A stretch of 64,000 nt of DNA from the NCBI GenBank assembly GCA_902542165.1, contig CACBTF010000001.1, positions 57,837 through 121,836 of the forward strand, read 5' to 3'. The translations under genes were made by a program, and so were the position numbers. Positions 45,907-58,078 of the stretch are shown piece by piece; positions within the stretch are counted from its first letter, which is position 1, and each line of letters opens with the position of its first letter. Under the pieces are notes generated by a model. The model searched no databases. It was not told the origin of the DNA and worked only from the letters and a program-made list of their open reading frames with translations. Source of the DNA: an uncultured Pelagibacteraceae bacterium. Lineage in GTDB: Bacteria > Pseudomonadota > Alphaproteobacteria > Pelagibacterales > Pelagibacteraceae.

Positions 45907-46665
45907 ATGATTGTAGAAATTATTCCATGCTTAAGTGACAATTACAGTTATTTAATTCATGAAAAAGAAACAGGTACTGTTTCAATAGTAGATCCTTCTG
46001 AATTTAATGCCTGTGATAAAATAATAAATAAATATAAAAAGCTAGATTTTATTTTAAATACTCATCATCATGCTGATCATGTTGGTGCTAACCTTGAACT
46101 TAAAAAAAAATATAATTCAAAAATTTTAGGCTCAAACTCAGATAAAAATCGTATTCCAGGGATAGATATATTGCTTGAAGAAAATCAAAAGCACAAAATT
46201 GGAAATTTAGAATTTGAAGTAATTTTTATTCCAGGCCATACAAAAGGCCATATAGCTTTTTTCTTTAAAAAAGCAAAAATTGTTTTTACTGGAGATACAT
46301 TATTTTCTTTAGGATGTGGTAGAGTATTTGAAGGCACTCACGAAGAAATGTTTAATTCTTTAAATAAAATAAAAGATCTTCCTCCTGATACAAAAATATA
46401 TTGTGGACATGAGTACACAAATTCAAATTTAAATTTCTGTTTAAAGCATGATCCGAAAAATACCTATTTAAGAGATAAAAAAATTGACATCGAAAAAAAA
46501 CTAAACTCTAAACAGCCGACTATTCCGTCTACTATAGCCGACGAAATTAAAACAAATATTTTCCTTAGGTGTGATGACCCTGAAATAAAACAAAGCTTAG
46601 GCTTAAAAGACTCATCCAATGTTGAAGTTTTTTCAAAATTACGAGATTTAAAGGATTCTTTTTAG
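45907..46665 (+). CDS. gloB: hydroxyacylglutathione hydrolase (glyoxalase II)
   Basis: 252 aa; THHHADHVGANLELKK, PGHTKGHIAFFF, GDTLFSLGCGRVFEGT, CGHEYTNSN. Confidence 0.95.
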   Translation: MIVEIIPCLSDNYSYLIHEKETGTVSIVDPSEFNACDKIINKYKKLDFILNTHHHADHVGANLELKKKYNSKILGSNSDKNRIPGIDILLEENQKHKIGNLEFEVIFIPGHTKGHIAFFFKKAKIVFTGDTLFSLGCGRVFEGTHEEMFNSLNKIKDLPPDTKIYCGHEYTNSNLNFCLKHDPKNTYLRDKKIDIEKKLNSKQPTIPSTIADEIKTNIFLRCDDPEIKQSLGLKDSSNVEVFSKLRDLKDSF

Positions 46666-46676
46666 CTTCAATAATC

Positions 46677-46704
46677 TTGACTTGCTAGTACTGAGGGCTA
46701 TATT
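46677..46704 (+). promoter_or_regulatory. sigma70-type promoter for the rplU operon
   Basis: TTGACT - 16 nt - TATATT directly upstream of rplU. Confidence 0.65.
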
Positions 46705-46730
46705 GCGTGGAAATTAAAAAAAGAGATTTT

Positions 46731-47138
46731 ATGTCATTTGCTATAATTGAAACTGGTGGAAAACAATACAAAGTAACCACAAGTAAAATATTAGAAATAG
46801 AAAAACTTAACGCAAAAGTAGGTGAAACTATTAAATTTGATAATGTTTTACTTTTAAACGACGATAAAAACACTGAGGTTGGAAGTCCTAAAGTTGACGG
46901 AGCTACAGTAGAAGCTAAACTTTTAGATAATGTTAAAGATAGAACAATATTAATTTTTCATAAAAGAAGAAGAAAACACTCGAGAAAAAAGAATGGCCAT
47001 AGACAACGTCACTCTAAGATACAAATAACAAAAATTTTAGCAAAAGGTGGAAAAGTTGTAGACGAAGCTAAAATTGTTGAAAAAAAGAAATCTGTTAAAG
47101 AAGAGAAAAAAGTTATAAAAAAGGAATCAAAAAAATAG
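46731..47138 (+). CDS. rplU: 50S ribosomal protein L21
   Basis: MSFAIIETGGKQYKVTTSKILEIEKL, HKRRRKHSRKKNGHRQRHSKIQI; start moved to 46731. Confidence 0.95.
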   Translation: MSFAIIETGGKQYKVTTSKILEIEKLNAKVGETIKFDNVLLLNDDKNTEVGSPKVDGATVEAKLLDNVKDRTILIFHKRRRKHSRKKNGHRQRHSKIQITKILAKGGKVVDEAKIVEKKKSVKEEKKVIKKESKK

Positions 47139-47146
47139 GAAATTAA

Positions 47147-47401
47147 ATGGCAACTAAAAAAGCAGGTGGATCATCGAAGAACGGCCGAGATAGTAAGGGT
47201 AGACGTCTTGGGGTGAAAAAATATGGTGATCAAGTAGTGATACCTGGAAATATTATAGTAAGACAAAGAGGCACGAAAATTCATCCTGGTGATAATGTTG
47301 GTATGGGTAAAGACCACTCAATCTTTTCTTTGATAAAAGGAAAAGTAAAATTCAAAAAATCTAAATTAAACAGAACTTTTGTTTCTGTGATCCCCAATTA
47401 A
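47147..47401 (+). CDS. rpmA: 50S ribosomal protein L27
   Basis: 84 aa; [29 protein letters not shown]. Confidence 0.98.
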   Translation: MATKKAGGSSKNGRDSKGRRLGVKKYGDQVVIPGNIIVRQRGTKIHPGDNVGMGKDHSIFSLIKGKVKFKKSKLNRTFVSVIPN

Positions 47402-47406
47402 ATCTA

Positions 47407-47430
47407 TATAAATAACCTAAGTTATTTATA
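47407..47430. repeat. AT-rich perfect inverted repeat between rpmA and obgE
   Basis: TATAAATAAC-CTAA-GTTATTTATA. Confidence 0.7.
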
Positions 47431-47441
47431 TTATAATAAGA

Positions 47442-48425
47442 ATGAAATTTTTAGATCAAGCAAAGATTTATATTAAAGCTGGAAATGGTGGACCAGGTTC
47501 TGCGAGCTTTAGAAGAGAAAAATTTGTGGAATACGGTGGACCAGATGGGGGAGATGGTGGAGACGGTGGGTCTATAATTGTTCAATCGGACAGAAACCTT
47601 AATACGTTAATTGATTTCAGGTATGCTCAACATTTTAAAGCTCAACATGGAAAACCTGGAAGTAAAAGAAATAAAACTGGAGCTAATGGTGAAGATTTAA
47701 TTTTAAAAGTTCCGTTAGGGACTCAAGTATTTGAAGAAGATAATAATACCTTAATTTATGACTTCACTAAAAATAAAGAAAAATATCTTGTAGCGTCCGG
47801 AGGTAAGGGTGGACTAGGTAACGTAAGATTTAAGAGTTCAACAAATAGAGCACCAAGAAAAAAAACTAATGGAAAATTAGGTGAGGAATTTTGGATATGG
47901 CTTCAATTAAAAGTAATTGCTGATATTGGAATTATTGGTAAACCAAATGCTGGTAAATCTAGTTTGCTTGCAGCATTAACAAGAGCTAAGCCAAAAATAG
48001 CAAACTATCCTTTTACGACAATAAATCCAAATTTAGGAGTGTCTTACTATGGAGGGAAAGAAATTACTTTAGCCGATATTCCTGGTTTAGTGGAGGGGGC
48101 ACATAAAGGTATTGGTCTAGGAGATAAATTCTTAAGACATATAGAAAGATGTAAAATTTTACTTCATTTAATAGATTTATCAGAAGACGATTTATTAAAT
48201 ACTTATAAGAAAATTAAATCAGAATTATCTAATTATGATAAAGATTTAATAAAAAAAAAAGAAATTATTTTTTTTAATAAATCAGATCTATTAAATGATA
48301 ATGAGATAAATGAAAAATTAAAAGAATTTAAAAAAAAAATTAAAGCGAAATATGAAGTTGTATCTATTTATTCTAACAAAGACATTCAAAAAATAAAAAA
48401 ATTACTAATAAAATATGCTAATTAA
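47442..48425 (+). CDS. obgE: GTPase Obg/CgtA
   Basis: 327 aa; Gly-rich Obg fold (GGPDGGDGGDGGS), GIIGKPNAGKSSLLAALTRAKPKIANYPFTT. Confidence 0.97.
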   Translation: MKFLDQAKIYIKAGNGGPGSASFRREKFVEYGGPDGGDGGDGGSIIVQSDRNLNTLIDFRYAQHFKAQHGKPGSKRNKTGANGEDLILKVPLGTQVFEEDNNTLIYDFTKNKEKYLVASGGKGGLGNVRFKSSTNRAPRKKTNGKLGEEFWIWLQLKVIADIGIIGKPNAGKSSLLAALTRAKPKIANYPFTTINPNLGVSYYGGKEITLADIPGLVEGAHKGIGLGDKFLRHIERCKILLHLIDLSEDDLLNTYKKIKSELSNYDKDLIKKKEIIFFNKSDLLNDNEINEKLKEFKKKIKAKYEVVSIYSNKDIQKIKKLLIKYAN

Positions 48426-49506
48426 AAATGCAAATAAAATAGTTTTAAAACTTGGGTCTGCGACCGTCATTGACAGTAAAGGTATTTTCAAAAAAAAGTG
48501 GGTAACTTCTCTTATTAAAGATATTAAAAAATATGGAAAAGGAAAAAACTTTGTAATTGTATCATCAGGTGCAATAGCTCTTGGCCAAAAATATCTAAAG
48601 ATTAAAAAAGGTAAAATTAAATTAGAAATGAGCCAAGCTATTGCAGCAGTTGGGCAAATTCATCTCGCAGGAGAATTTCAAAAACTATTTGATAAATATA
48701 AGATTAAGACTGGTCAAATTTTAATTACCCCTGATGACACCGAGCAAAGAAGAAGAGCTATTAATGTTAGAAGAACATTTGATAATTTGTTTAAACTTAA
48801 AGCTGTTCCTGTAGTAAATGAAAATGACTCAACAGCAACTAGTGAAATAAAATATGGAGATAATGATAGATTGGCTGCAAGAGTGGCTCAAATTATTGGA
48901 GCAGATATGCTGATTTTATTTTCTGATGTTGATGGACTATACGATAAGTCTAAAGGTAAAAAAATTGTAAGAGAAGTAACTTCAATCAATGAAAAAATAA
49001 TGTCTATGGTAGATTGCAAAAAAAATAAATTTGGTTCAGGAGGTATTGCTACAAAGTTGGATGCTGCTAAGATTTGTATGAATTCAGGTAGTCATATGTT
49101 TATTGCTAATGGTAAAGTAAAAAATCCAATTTCAAATATGATTAAAAATAAGAAATATACTCATTTCTTTCCAAAAATTTCTACTTTGGACGCTAGAAAA
49201 AAATGGATTATCGGTTCCCTTAATTACAATGGAACTATTTATATTGATAGTGGAGCAGCCAGAGCTTTATCGAGTGGTAAAAGCTTACTCGCAGCTGGTA
49301 TAACTAAGATTAATGGAAATTTTAAAAAGGGAGAAAATGTAATAATCCTAGATCAAAATAATAATCAGCTAGCTCGGGGGCTATCATCATTTAGCTCTGT
49401 AGAAATAGATAAAATTAAAGGCAAACAAAGTAAAGAGATAGAAACAATTCTTGGTTATCTGAGTAAAACTGAGGTCATCCATAAAGATGATATGGTATTA
49501 TTATAA
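48415..49506 (+). CDS. proB: glutamate 5-kinase
   Basis: 363 aa; VLKLGSATV, VSSGAIALG, NENDSTATSEIKYGDNDRLAARVA, PUA-like C-terminus. Confidence 0.95.
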   Translation: MLIKNANKIVLKLGSATVIDSKGIFKKKWVTSLIKDIKKYGKGKNFVIVSSGAIALGQKYLKIKKGKIKLEMSQAIAAVGQIHLAGEFQKLFDKYKIKTGQILITPDDTEQRRRAINVRRTFDNLFKLKAVPVVNENDSTATSEIKYGDNDRLAARVAQIIGADMLILFSDVDGLYDKSKGKKIVREVTSINEKIMSMVDCKKNKFGSGGIATKLDAAKICMNSGSHMFIANGKVKNPISNMIKNKKYTHFFPKISTLDARKKWIIGSLNYNGTIYIDSGAARALSSGKSLLAAGITKINGNFKKGENVIILDQNNNQLARGLSSFSSVEIDKIKGKQSKEIETILGYLSKTEVIHKDDMVLL

Positions 49507-50748
49507 ATGAATTATTTAGAAACAATTGGAAAAAATGCAAAAAAAGCCTTTGAGCATTTAAAGAACGTTAATCATAAAAAAATAAAAAAAGTTTTAGAAA
49601 ATTATAATCAATCTCTACTAAAAAATACAAACAAGATAATTAGAGAAAATTTAAAAGATGTAAAAAGTGTTAAAAGAAAACATTTAGTTGACAGACTTAT
49701 TTTAAATAAAAAGAGAATAGAAGGTATTAGACACTCAATAAATGAAATAGCAAAGTTTAGAGATCCGGTTGGAAGAGTTTTAGAAACATGGCGCAGACCA
49801 AATAATTTAACTATTAAAAGAGTTACAACACCAATTGGGGTCATAGGAGTGATATATGAGAGTAGACCTAATGTAACTGCTGATGTTGCAGCATTATGTT
49901 TAAAATCAGGAAACTGTTCTATTTTAAGAGGAGGATCGGAAGCTTTTAATTCAAATAGGTTATTAGCTAATTTATTCAGAGATGAACTGCTAAAAAACAA
50001 TATCAACAAAAACTGTGTTCAGTTTATTGAAAATAAAAATAGAAAAATAGTTGATCAATTATTGTCTAAAATGAGTTCATACATTGATGTAATTGTACCT
50101 AGAGGAGGCAAAGGACTCGTAGCGAAAGTTCAAAAATTTTCTAACGTACATGTAATTGGCCATCTTGAAGGATTGTGCCACATTTATATTGATAAAACTT
50201 CAAATATAAAAATAGCAAAAAATTTAGTTATTAATGCAAAAATGAGAAGGACAAGTATTTGTGGTGCAGTTGAAACTCTTCTTATTGAGGAAAAAGCTTT
50301 AAACTCACATGCTAAAGAAATAATAAATGCTCTTTTAAGTTCAGGCTGTGAGGTAAGGGCTGATAAAAAAATAAACAAAATTTTTAATGGAAAATTAAAA
50401 AAAACCACTGAAAAAGATTGGAAAACAGAATACCTGGATGCAATTATTTCTGTAAAGGCAGTTAAAAATGTAAAAGGTGCTGTCGAACATATATTAAAAT
50501 ATGGCACAATGCACACCGATAGTATAATCACTAAAAACAAAAAGAATGCTGAGATTTTTTTAAATGGAGTAAATAGTTCAATAGCCATGCATAACGTCTC
50601 AACTCAATTTGCTGATGGAGGTGAGTTTGGTTTTGGAGGGGAAATTGGGATCTCCACTAACAAGCTTCCACCTAGAGGTCCAGTTGGAATAAATCAACTA
50701 ACATCATACAAATATATTGTATCTGGAAAAGGGATTGTAAGACCATAG
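49507..50748 (+). CDS. proA: glutamate-5-semialdehyde dehydrogenase
   Basis: 413 aa; PIGVIGVIYESRPNVTADVAALCLKSGN, FADGGEFGFGGEIGIST. Confidence 0.96.
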   Translation: MNYLETIGKNAKKAFEHLKNVNHKKIKKVLENYNQSLLKNTNKIIRENLKDVKSVKRKHLVDRLILNKKRIEGIRHSINEIAKFRDPVGRVLETWRRPNNLTIKRVTTPIGVIGVIYESRPNVTADVAALCLKSGNCSILRGGSEAFNSNRLLANLFRDELLKNNINKNCVQFIENKNRKIVDQLLSKMSSYIDVIVPRGGKGLVAKVQKFSNVHVIGHLEGLCHIYIDKTSNIKIAKNLVINAKMRRTSICGAVETLLIEEKALNSHAKEIINALLSSGCEVRADKKINKIFNGKLKKTTEKDWKTEYLDAIISVKAVKNVKGAVEHILKYGTMHTDSIITKNKKNAEIFLNGVNSSIAMHNVSTQFADGGEFGFGGEIGISTNKLPPRGPVGINQLTSYKYIVSGKGIVRP

Positions 50749-50751
50749 TAG

Positions 50752-51282
50752 ATGGTGAGAACTTCAAACAAATCTATTGGGTTACTTGGAGGAAGTTTTG
50801 ACCCTGCTCATAAAGGGCATATAGCAATATCTAAAATTGCCATCAAAAAAAAGAAGTTGAATGAAGTTTTGTGGACCGTTGTAAAAAAAAATCCATTTAA
50901 AAGTAAGACCTTTTATTCTCTTTCTAACCGAATAAAGATTGCAAAAGAATTAACCAAATATACAAAGAAGATTAAGGTTATTCACTTAGATAAGGTTATT
51001 GGTTCCTCAAGAAGTATAGATGCTATCAATTACCTTATTAATAAAAAAAAACTTAAAAACATCTATTTTATTATCGGATCTGATAACTTGATTAAATTTC
51101 ATAAGTGGAAAAGCTGGAAAAAAATAGTTAAATTAACGAAATTAATTGTTTTTTCTAGGAAGGGATATGATAAGAAAGGTAAGAAATCAAAAGTGGCTAA
51201 ATATTTAAAAAATAAAATTATTTTTATAAATAATAAACATATTACAATCTCTTCTACTAAATTGCGAAAACAATTGAAATAA
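50752..51282 (+). CDS. nadD: nicotinate-nucleotide adenylyltransferase
   Basis: 176 aa; IGLLGGSFDPAHKGHIAIS, ISSTKLRKQL. Confidence 0.92.
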   Translation: MVRTSNKSIGLLGGSFDPAHKGHIAISKIAIKKKKLNEVLWTVVKKNPFKSKTFYSLSNRIKIAKELTKYTKKIKVIHLDKVIGSSRSIDAINYLINKKKLKNIYFIIGSDNLIKFHKWKSWKKIVKLTKLIVFSRKGYDKKGKKSKVAKYLKNKIIFINNKHITISSTKLRKQLK

Positions 51283-51289
51283 AATATTA

Positions 51290-51637
51290 ATGCAGGTTAA
51301 TACTATAAAAAATAGCATTGAAAAAATTCTAGATGACAACAAAGCTCGAAATATTACTTCTATAAATTTAAAAAATAAATCATACATAGCTGATTATATG
51401 GTTGTGGCTTCAGGTACGTCCTCTCGTCATCTTCAATCTCTTTCTGAAATTCTTGTAACAGAATTAAAAAAAATTGGTGTTGACAACTGCAGAATTGAGG
51501 GAAAAGAAAGTAATGATTGGAAACTAGTTGATGCTCATGACGTTATTGTACATTTATTTCACCCTGAAAAAAGAGAATTTTACGATTTAGAAAGAATGTG
51601 GTCAGAAGATATACCTAAAGAAAAAGCAATGATATGA
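51290..51637 (+). CDS. rsfS: ribosome silencing factor
   Basis: 115 aa; YMVVASGTSSRHLQSLSEIL, EGKESNDWKLVDAHDVIVHLFHPEKREFYDLERMW. Confidence 0.95.
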   Translation: MQVNTIKNSIEKILDDNKARNITSINLKNKSYIADYMVVASGTSSRHLQSLSEILVTELKKIGVDNCRIEGKESNDWKLVDAHDVIVHLFHPEKREFYDLERMWSEDIPKEKAMI

Positions 51638-52767
51638 AAAAAATTATAATTTTAATATTTCTTTTAATTTTTCAAAATAATTACGTTTTTTCAAAAAATG
51701 AGCTTTATGAAAAAATTGATCTTTTTGGTGAAGTGTTAGAGAATATTAAGGAGGACTACGTTGATGATGTTGATCAAGCTAAAATGATGGACTCCGCAAT
51801 TAATGGGGTGTTGCAATCTCTAGATCCATATTCCGCTTATATGGGTCCTGAGTTATTCAAAGAAATGGAAACTGACACGAAAGGTGAGTTTGGAGGTTTG
51901 GGAATTGAAATCGGAATGGAGTCAGGAGTGGTAAAAGTTATTTCACCTATAGATGATACCCCTGCAGCAAACGCAGGTATTAAAGCAGGAGATTACATTG
52001 TGAAAATTGGTAAGGAACAAGTGCAGGGAAAATCTTTAATGGAAGCAGTTAAATTAATGAGGGGACCAGTTGGTACGTCAATAAATTTAACAATTAGAAG
52101 GAAAAACGTAAAAAAGCCATTAGAATTTAAAATTGTAAGAAAAATAATTGAAGTTCGATCGGTGAGTTCAAAAATACTTAGCGATGAAAAAAATATAGGA
52201 TATATAAGACTCAAGTCATTTAATGAAAATAGTGACAACCAATTTTTAAAATCTATAAAAAAATTTGAAAAAAATCCAAGTATTAAAGGGTATGTTGTTG
52301 ATTTAAGAAATAACCCTGGAGGATTACTAACTCAAGCAATTAATATTACTGATTTTTTTTTAGATGAGGGTGAAATCGTTTCCACAAAAGGTAGAAAAGT
52401 TTCTGAGACAAGAAAATTTTTTGCGAGAAAAGGTGATGAGATTAAAGGCAAACCAATTGTTGTTTTGATAAATAACGGATCAGCTTCTGCATCAGAAATC
52501 TTTGCAGGTGCATTAAAAGATCATAAAAGAGCAGTAATACTCGGAGAAAATTCCTATGGAAAAGGTTCTGTACAATCAATTATACCTCTTAGAAATGGAG
52601 GGGGGATGAGATTAACAATTTCGAAATACTATCTCCCATCAGGAAAATCTATTTCAGAAGTAGGTGTAACACCAGATATTTTTGTAGAGGAAACTGGCTC
52701 CGACTTTAAAATAAATTCTGACAAGGACAATCAATTAAATTACGCGATAAAACTTTTTAATTCCTAA
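51634..52767 (+). CDS. S41 family C-terminal processing peptidase
   Basis: 377 aa; PDZ domain, LRNNPGGLLTQAINI, NNGSASASEIFAGALKDHKRA, YGKGSVQ. Confidence 0.94.
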   Translation: MKKIIILIFLLIFQNNYVFSKNELYEKIDLFGEVLENIKEDYVDDVDQAKMMDSAINGVLQSLDPYSAYMGPELFKEMETDTKGEFGGLGIEIGMESGVVKVISPIDDTPAANAGIKAGDYIVKIGKEQVQGKSLMEAVKLMRGPVGTSINLTIRRKNVKKPLEFKIVRKIIEVRSVSSKILSDEKNIGYIRLKSFNENSDNQFLKSIKKFEKNPSIKGYVVDLRNNPGGLLTQAINITDFFLDEGEIVSTKGRKVSETRKFFARKGDEIKGKPIVVLINNGSASASEIFAGALKDHKRAVILGENSYGKGSVQSIIPLRNGGGMRLTISKYYLPSGKSISEVGVTPDIFVEETGSDFKINSDKDNQLNYAIKLFNS

Positions 52768-52770
52768 ATT

Positions 52771-53241
52771 ATGAATAAATATGATCTCCCAATGCGAAAT
52801 GGTGTTGGGATAATTGTTTTAAATAAAGATAATCAAGTCTTTGTAGGTAAAAGAAAAGATAATCCTGGTGACAAATGGCAAATGCCCCAGGGTGGTGTAA
52901 ATGAGGGAGAAGATTACATCACAGCCATGAAAAGAGAATTAAGCGAGGAAACGAGCATAAGTAGTATTAAAATTTTAAAAGAATTAGAAAAAATTTATCA
53001 ATATGAACTTCCAGAAAATTTGATAGGTATTATTTGGAGAGGAAAATATAGAGGTCAAAAACAAAAGTGGTTTATTGCAAGATTTGTAGGGAAAGAGAGT
53101 GAAATAAATTTAAATACTAAACATGCTGAATTTATTGATTGGAAATGGATTGAACCAAAATTGTTACCCGAAGTTATAGTAAATTTTAAAAAAGATTTAT
53201 ATCTTAATCTTCTAAAAGAAATAAATCTAGTTATCGGATAA
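52771..53241 (+). CDS. rppH: RNA pyrophosphohydrolase (Nudix)
   Basis: 156 aa; WQMPQGGVNEGEDYITAMKRELSEETSI Nudix box. Confidence 0.93.
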   Translation: MNKYDLPMRNGVGIIVLNKDNQVFVGKRKDNPGDKWQMPQGGVNEGEDYITAMKRELSEETSISSIKILKELEKIYQYELPENLIGIIWRGKYRGQKQKWFIARFVGKESEINLNTKHAEFIDWKWIEPKLLPEVIVNFKKDLYLNLLKEINLVIG

Positions 53242-53619
53242 TTTCTCTTAAAGTTTCTATTTTGTAGGATATTACATATCTGTCTTTATCCGTAGAGTCT
53301 TTATTATTTAACTGTGACTCTGCTTTTTGTAGTAAATCATTTAATAAAATTTTATCAAAATTTGCTAGATCTTTTGCCGTGGAGGTTAAAATTAAAAGAT
53401 TATTATTTGAAAATTCAACAGTACCCTCCTCCACATAAAATTTTTTTTCAATACTAGTCTTGATCGTAATAATTCCAGGTCTTAAAAATGTTATTAAAGG
53501 AATATGATTATTCAAAATTCCCATTTGCCCTTCGTAAGAAGGAATTGTAACTTCGTTTGCCTCTTGTTTTAAAATTGTTTGATCTGGGCTTATTATTTCA
53601 ACTGTGAATATTTCTGACA

Positions 53620-53620
<1 letters not shown>
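53231..53620 (-). CDS. atpC: F1F0 ATP synthase subunit epsilon
   Basis: 129 aa; EIISPDQTILKQEANEVTIPSYEGQMGILNNHIPLI. Confidence 0.95.
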
Positions 53621-55911
<2,291 letters not shown>

Positions 55912-55919
<8 letters not shown>

Positions 55920-57441
55920 TATTTTTCTTATATTCCTCTATAACTTGTTTTAATTCATTTTCTGTGTCTTCATCTAATTTTCCTGATGATTGAATGGCTT
56001 CAATAATTTCTGATTTATCATTTTTAATTTTTTCTATTACATCTTTCTCAAATCCTTTAATTTTTCCCAAATCAACGTCATCCAAGTATCCTTTTACTCC
56101 AGCAAAAACTGAGATTACTTGTTCTGCGACAGTCATTGGAGAATATTGGTCTTGTTTTAATAATTCTGTTAATTTTGCTCCTCGATTTAATAGTTGTTGA
56201 GTAGAAGCATCTAAGTCTGATCCAAATTGAGCGAAAGCTGCCATCTCTCTATATTGAGCAAGTTCTAATTTAATTGAGCCTGCTACCTTTTTCATTGCTT
56301 TAGTTTGTGCTGCAGATCCTACTCGTGATACTGATAAACCAACATTAACAGCAGGTCTAATTCCTTGGTTAAATAATTCAGTTTCTAAAAATATTTGCCC
56401 ATCAGTAATAGAAATTACATTTGTAGGAATATAAGCAGAAACGTCACCTGCTTGTGTCTCAATAATTGGCAATGCAGTCAATGATCCGCCTCCATTAGCG
56501 TCACTTAATTTTGCAGATCTTTCTAAGAGTCTACTGTGAAGATAGAAAACATCACCAGGGTAAGCTTCTCTTCCTGGAGGTCGTCTAAGTAAAAGTGACA
56601 TTTGTCTGTATGCTACTGCTTGTTTTGACAAATCGTCGTAAACTATTAAAGCATGCATTCCATTATCTCTAAAATATTCACCGATTGTGCAGCCAGTATA
56701 AGGAGCTAAAAACTGAAGTGGAGCAGAGTCTGATGCTGTTGCAGCAACTATTGTTGTGTATTTAAGTGCGCCTGCTTCTTCCAAAGTTTTCGTTATTTGA
56801 GCTACAGTTGAACGTTTTTGTCCAATTGCAACATAAACACAATAAAGTTTTTTCTTCTCATCAGATGACTCGTTTATTTTTTTTTGGTTTATAATTGCAT
56901 CAATTGCAACTGCGGTTTTACCTGTTTGTCTATCACCAATAATTAATTCCCTTTGGCCTCTGCCTACAGGTATAAGAGAGTCGATAGATTTTAAACCGGT
57001 CTGCATTGGTTCACTAACAGATTGTCTTGGAATTATACCCGGGGCTTTAACTTCAACTCTTTTTCTTTCTTTAGAAGAGATAGCTCCTTTTCCATCTATT
57101 GGATTTCCTAAACCATCAACAACTCTTCCTAATAATTCTTTTCCAACTGGAACATCAACAATTGCATTGGTTCTTTTAATTGTATCGCCCTCTTTAATTT
57201 TTCTATCATCTCCAAAAATTACAACTCCAACATTGTCATTTTCTAAGTTTAATGCCATACCTTTTGAGCCATCTTCAAACTCAACCATTTCTCCAGCCTG
57301 AACATTATCCAAACCGTAAACTCGTGCAATTCCATCACCAACTGATAAAACTTTTCCAATTTCTGAAACTTCAGCTTTTTTACCAAAATTTTTAATTTGA
57401 TCTTTTAGTAATTTAGTAATTTCTGAAGAGTTTATAGACAT
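55912..57441 (-). CDS. atpA: F1F0 ATP synthase subunit alpha
   Basis: 509 aa; [56 protein letters not shown]. Confidence 0.99.
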
Positions 57442-57442
57442 A

Positions 57443-58000
57443 TTAACTTTCTAACATTTCTTTTTTGTATTTATTCAATTTATTTTTAATCGAGGTATCA
57501 ATCATAAAGCTACCGAGTTGAAGTTTTAATCCTCCAATAAGTTCTTTGTCAACCTTGTAGTTAAATTTTATAGTTGAGCTTGTTGAAGAAGATAGCTCTT
57601 TACTTATATTCTCAAGTTCAGTTTCTGACAGTTCTTTAGAAGATATTAAAGAAGCTTTTACTTCTCCTCTTTTTTGTGCACATAATTTTAAAAAACTATC
57701 AATAATTTTTTCAACAAAAAATATTCTTCTTTTTTCAATCAATAAAAACATAAAGTTTTTTAAATTTTTTGAAAAGTTAAGCTTTTCAGCTAATAGGTTT
57801 AATACGTTGTTTTGATTATCTTTACTTTGAGTTGGATTTTGTATGAAATTTTTTATCTCCAGGCTGTTGATCAATAGAGAGGCAAAGTTCTTGATGTCAT
57901 TTTCTATTTTTTCTAATTCACTAGATTCTTGCGCAACTTCAAAAAGTGCGCGAGAGTATCTTTCTGAAGTTTCTGTTGAGAAAGATTTATTTGTGCTCAT
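57443..58000 (-). CDS. atpH: F1F0 ATP synthase subunit delta
   Basis: 185 aa; [25 protein letters not shown]-terminal [28 protein letters not shown]; first gene of atpHAGDC. Confidence 0.95.
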   Translation of the reverse strand: MSTNKSFSTETSERYSRALFEVAQESSELEKIENDIKNFASLLINSLEIKNFIQNPTQSKDNQNNVLNLLAEKLNFSKNLKNFMFLLIEKRRIFFVEKIIDSFLKLCAQKRGEVKASLISSKELSETELENISKELSSSTSSTIKFNYKVDKELIGGLKLQLGSFMIDTSIKNKLNKYKKEMLES

Positions 58001-58078
58001 TTTTTATTGAAATTATTATGAAATAATGAGGGTGTCGTACCATAAGAGTTTACCTTGATCAAGTTTCCAAATAATCGA

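Noticed and set aside
47060-47138. Lys-rich tail of L21 (KKKSVKEEKKVIKKESKK)
   Set aside because: Basic/charged C-terminal extensions are common in alphaproteobacterial L21; not remarkable.
49608-50588. Minus-strand ORFs 49608-50009 (133 aa) and 50184-50588 (134 aa)
   Set aside because: Antisense to proA; Phe/Leu/Ile-rich as expected for the reverse complement of Lys/Asn-rich AT-rich coding sequence.
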